Origin: Archaeoglobales archaeon
GTDB lineage: Archaea > Halobacteriota > Archaeoglobi > Archaeoglobales > Archaeoglobaceae
Assembly (NCBI GenBank): GCA_003662985.1
Contig: QMZD01000101.1
Coordinates: 1 to 6,647 of the forward strand
Direction of reading: 5' to 3'
DNA: 6,647 nt
Under the pieces are notes generated by a model, which saw only the letters and a list, made by a program, of their open reading frames with translations, was not told the origin of the DNA and ran no database searches. Shown one piece after another: positions 5,453 through 6,647 of this stretch (positions within the stretch are counted from its first letter, which is position 1; each line of letters begins with the position of its first letter). Position numbers and translations under genes: made by a program.

Positions 5453-6094
5453 TCATCTATTTTTTTGAGCAGCTATCACAACGAATCCACCTTCTCCGTG
5501 ACCCCCTTTAACGGGTTCTACGGAATCGATCTCCCTTGGATCCCTAAAGATCGTCTGGCAGGTTCTGATATCCCCAAAACCCAATTCCTTAAGCCAATTA
5601 ATTAACTCCCCAGCAGAGTAAAATTTAGCCTTGCTGTAAAACACACTTTTCTCCTTCTTTTTCTCATACAGCTTGCCAAGAAAACTCTCCTTGTCGATTA
5701 TACCTATGATTATACGTCCTCCAGGTCTGAGAACCCTTCTTGCCTCTTTAAGTGCCTGAACAGGATCTTGAACAAAACAGATTGTCACAACTATTAACAC
5801 AAAATCAAAGGAGGAGTCACCAAACGGAAGATCCTCTGCCCTCCCCTCATAAACTTCTATTCCACGCTTTCTGGCTATCTCCGCCATCGCCCTTGCGGGT
5901 TCAACTCCTATCCTGATACCGAGAGGAGCGGCAAATCTCCCAGTACCGACACCCACTTCTAAGCCCTTACCTTCTGGAATGAATTCCTTCAAAGCCAGAA
6001 TCTCCGATTCGTAGACGAACTTATTTTTCTCAAACCATTCATCGTATTGCTTAGCGTGTTTTTCGAAAACCTCTATACTGTCAATCATCCCCAT
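5453..6094 (-). CDS. Class I SAM-dependent methyltransferase (Methyltransf_11 type)
   Basis: This soluble protein of about 213 residues is a Rossmann-fold methyltransferase. Numbering from the ATG at 6094, motif I is LEVGVGTGR (45-53), the ribose-binding acid is E65 in GVEP, AEDLPF is at 86-91, SSFDFVLIV is motif IV, and ARRVLRPGG (118-126) precedes the strand of motif VI. The ending GGHGEGGFVV (about 197-206) is conserved-looking but I cannot tie it to a substrate. The frame also opens at GTG 6103 and ATG 6088. The TATA box at 6115-6122 predicts a transcript start near 6092, which favours 6094 or 6088 and makes the GTG unlikely. It is convergent with the superoxide reductase and divergent from an arsC remnant. 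Arsenite methylation is tempting from that neighbour, but the cysteine pattern of ArsM is not evident, so no substrate is assigned. Confidence 0.88.
   Translation of the reverse strand: MGMIDSIEVFEKHAKQYDEWFEKNKFVYESEILALKEFIPEGKGLEVGVGTGRFAAPLGIRIGVEPARAMAEIARKRGIEVYEGRAEDLPFGDSSFDFVLIVVTICFVQDPVQALKEARRVLRPGGRIIIGIIDKESFLGKLYEKKKEKSVFYSKAKFYSAGELINWLKELGFGDIRTCQTIFRDPREIDSVEPVKGGHGEGGFVVIAAQKNR
5459..5466 (+). terminator. T-run, possible terminator of the superoxide reductase transcript
   Basis: ATTTTTTT begins 16 bases after the reductase stop codon. It overlaps the last lysine and asparagine codons of the convergent methyltransferase on the other strand, so coding needs alone could explain it. 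Confidence 0.35.
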
Positions 6095-6112
6095 ACTTTT
6101 CACAACCCTTGA

Positions 6113-6124
6113 GTTTTTATAATC
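6113..6124 (-). promoter_or_regulatory. TATA box of the methyltransferase gene
   Basis: On the minus strand this reads GATTATAAAAAC, with its centre 24 bases before the ATG at 6094 and 30 before the ATG at 6088. A second GATTATA copy lies 26 bases further upstream (plus-strand TATAATC at 6144-6150 and 6118-6124), which could be an alternative promoter giving a leader of about 25 bases. Confidence 0.6.
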
Positions 6125-6186
6125 CCTTTTACAACCCCATTGGTATAATCTTTTTGGATTTAAGCTGTAAATAACCTAAGAAGTAT

Positions 6187-6460
6187 AAGATCAGCATAAC
6201 GTTCTCCCGCTCTGCACGAACCACTCGCTTCAGATTGCAAAAGGACTTCTGGGAGATCTTTATGTGTGATAGATCTGAAGTGTACAGTGCTGGAAACTCT
6301 CCAATTCCTGTTCCTCTTGCAAAAAAGTGATGGCTGAACTAAAGATAACATTTCAAAAAAACTGTGAAAAGCATTGAAGAGTTCAAAGGATTGGATTTTT
6401 GATCATATTATTACACTTTGTGATGGTCCAAAGAAGATTCCTCTCCCACCAACCAGCTAA
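6187..6460 (+). pseudogene. arsC: Decayed arsenate reductase (ArsC, low-molecular-weight phosphatase family)
   Basis: Fragments in three frames line up in order with the thioredoxin-type ArsC fold. 6204-6266 reads PLCTNHSLQIAKGLLGDLYV, matching the P-loop CTxNSxRSQxAEG region. 6268-6321 reads DRSEVYSAGNSPIPVPLA. 6324-6359 reads KVMAELKITFQK. 6361-6399 reads TVKSIEEFKGLDF. 6401-6457 reads DHIITLCDGPKKIPLPP before a stop. Four one-base changes link them: an extra T near 6265, a lost A in the A-run 6321-6326, an extra A in 6355-6361 and an extra T in 6396-6400. Besides the frameshifts, the P-loop is two residues short and lacks its arginine, the second catalytic cysteine expected seven residues after the CD cysteine is absent, there is no clear start codon, and about the last third is gone. 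Intact ArsC reduces arsenate to arsenite. The match is by eye, but motif order makes it strong. Confidence 0.82.
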
Positions 6461-6478
6461 CTACTTTTCCACCTCCAA

Positions 6479-6647
6479 CTACCTTTCAACAAACTCCAAA
6501 ATAGCCCTGTTAACCTCCTCAGGTTTTTCAAGCATCACCATGTGACCAGCATCTTCTATCTCAACAACTCTAGCACCAATCGTTTTCTCAAAGAAGGCTG
6601 AATATTTAGGAGGTGTCATGATGTCGTCTTTACCAACAATGCATAGA
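6479..6647 (-). CDS. Alpha/beta hydrolase, C-terminal fragment cut by window edge
   Basis: The last 55 codons of a gene entering from the right edge on the minus strand, ending at a TAG complementary to 6479-6481. The sequence contains IVGKDDIMTPPKYS, where the aspartate after GK is the usual acid of the catalytic triad. EDAGHMVMLEKPEEV follows, with the triad histidine in GHM. It ends AILEFVER. This is the standard C-terminal signature of alpha/beta-hydrolase-fold enzymes such as esterases, C-C bond hydrolases and haloperoxidase-like proteins. The serine nucleophile is outside the window, so substrate and activity cannot be given. Its 3' end faces the arsC remnant with an 18-base gap. Confidence 0.9.
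   Translation of the reverse strand, partial: LCIVGKDDIMTPPKYSAFFEKTIGARVVEIEDAGHMVMLEKPEEVNRAILEFVER

Noticed and set aside
6160..6351. 63-codon open frame on the minus strand
   Set aside because: It is the shadow of the arsC remnant on the opposite strand, which explains the sequence far better.
6160..6470. Transposase or insertion-sequence remnant
   Set aside because: First suspected from the broken frames, but the ordered ArsC motifs explain them, and no terminal inverted repeats or target duplications are visible.

Overview
The window looks like a stretch of a euryarchaeal chromosome, most likely from Archaeoglobales (the Archaeoglobus, Ferroglobus, Geoglobus group). This is inferred from four things: a one-iron superoxide reductase of neelaredoxin type, a probable methanofuran-biosynthesis ligase (mfnD), two archaeal-type DNA-binding regulators, and archaeal BRE/TATA promoters. 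Several of these promoters lie 24-28 bases upstream of an ATG with no Shine-Dalgarno site, which predicts leaderless mRNAs. The species cannot be fixed from sequence reading alone.

Layout. Positions 2-952 (+) hold the C-terminal two thirds of a 2-isopropylmalate/citramalate synthase, cut by the window edge. A TatD-family metal-dependent hydrolase follows at 990-1751 (+), 37 bases downstream and probably co-transcribed. A 146-base gap with a long inverted repeat leads to a NYN/LabA-type (PIN-like) putative RNase at 1898-2500 (+). The mfnD-like ATP-grasp ligase (2555-3592, +) and a Bat-type HTH_10 regulator (3683-4300, +) follow, each with its own TATA box. Convergent to these is a small HTH regulator with a C-terminal CxxC (4339-4665, -). 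A 391-base intergenic region containing two tandem duplications and several palindromes separates it from the divergent superoxide reductase gene (5057-5443, +). A SAM-dependent methyltransferase (5453-6094, -) is convergent to the reductase with a 9-base gap. The window ends with the last 55 codons of an alpha/beta hydrolase (6479-6647, -).

The main discovery is in the apparently empty stretch 6104-6478. Read across three frames on the + strand, it contains a decayed arsenate reductase (ArsC, low-molecular-weight phosphatase fold). Four single-base frameshifts, a damaged P-loop, no second catalytic cysteine and a missing C-terminal end mark it as a pseudogene.

Functionally the window is a set of mostly independent transcription units: branched-chain amino-acid synthesis, nucleic-acid turnover, C1-cofactor synthesis, regulation and oxygen defence. 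No convincing new multi-gene system is visible. The items most worth following up are the arsC remnant, the repeat-rich regulator/superoxide-reductase intergenic region, the 13-base-arm inverted repeat upstream of the NYN gene, and the near-identical promoters of the NYN and HTH_10 genes.
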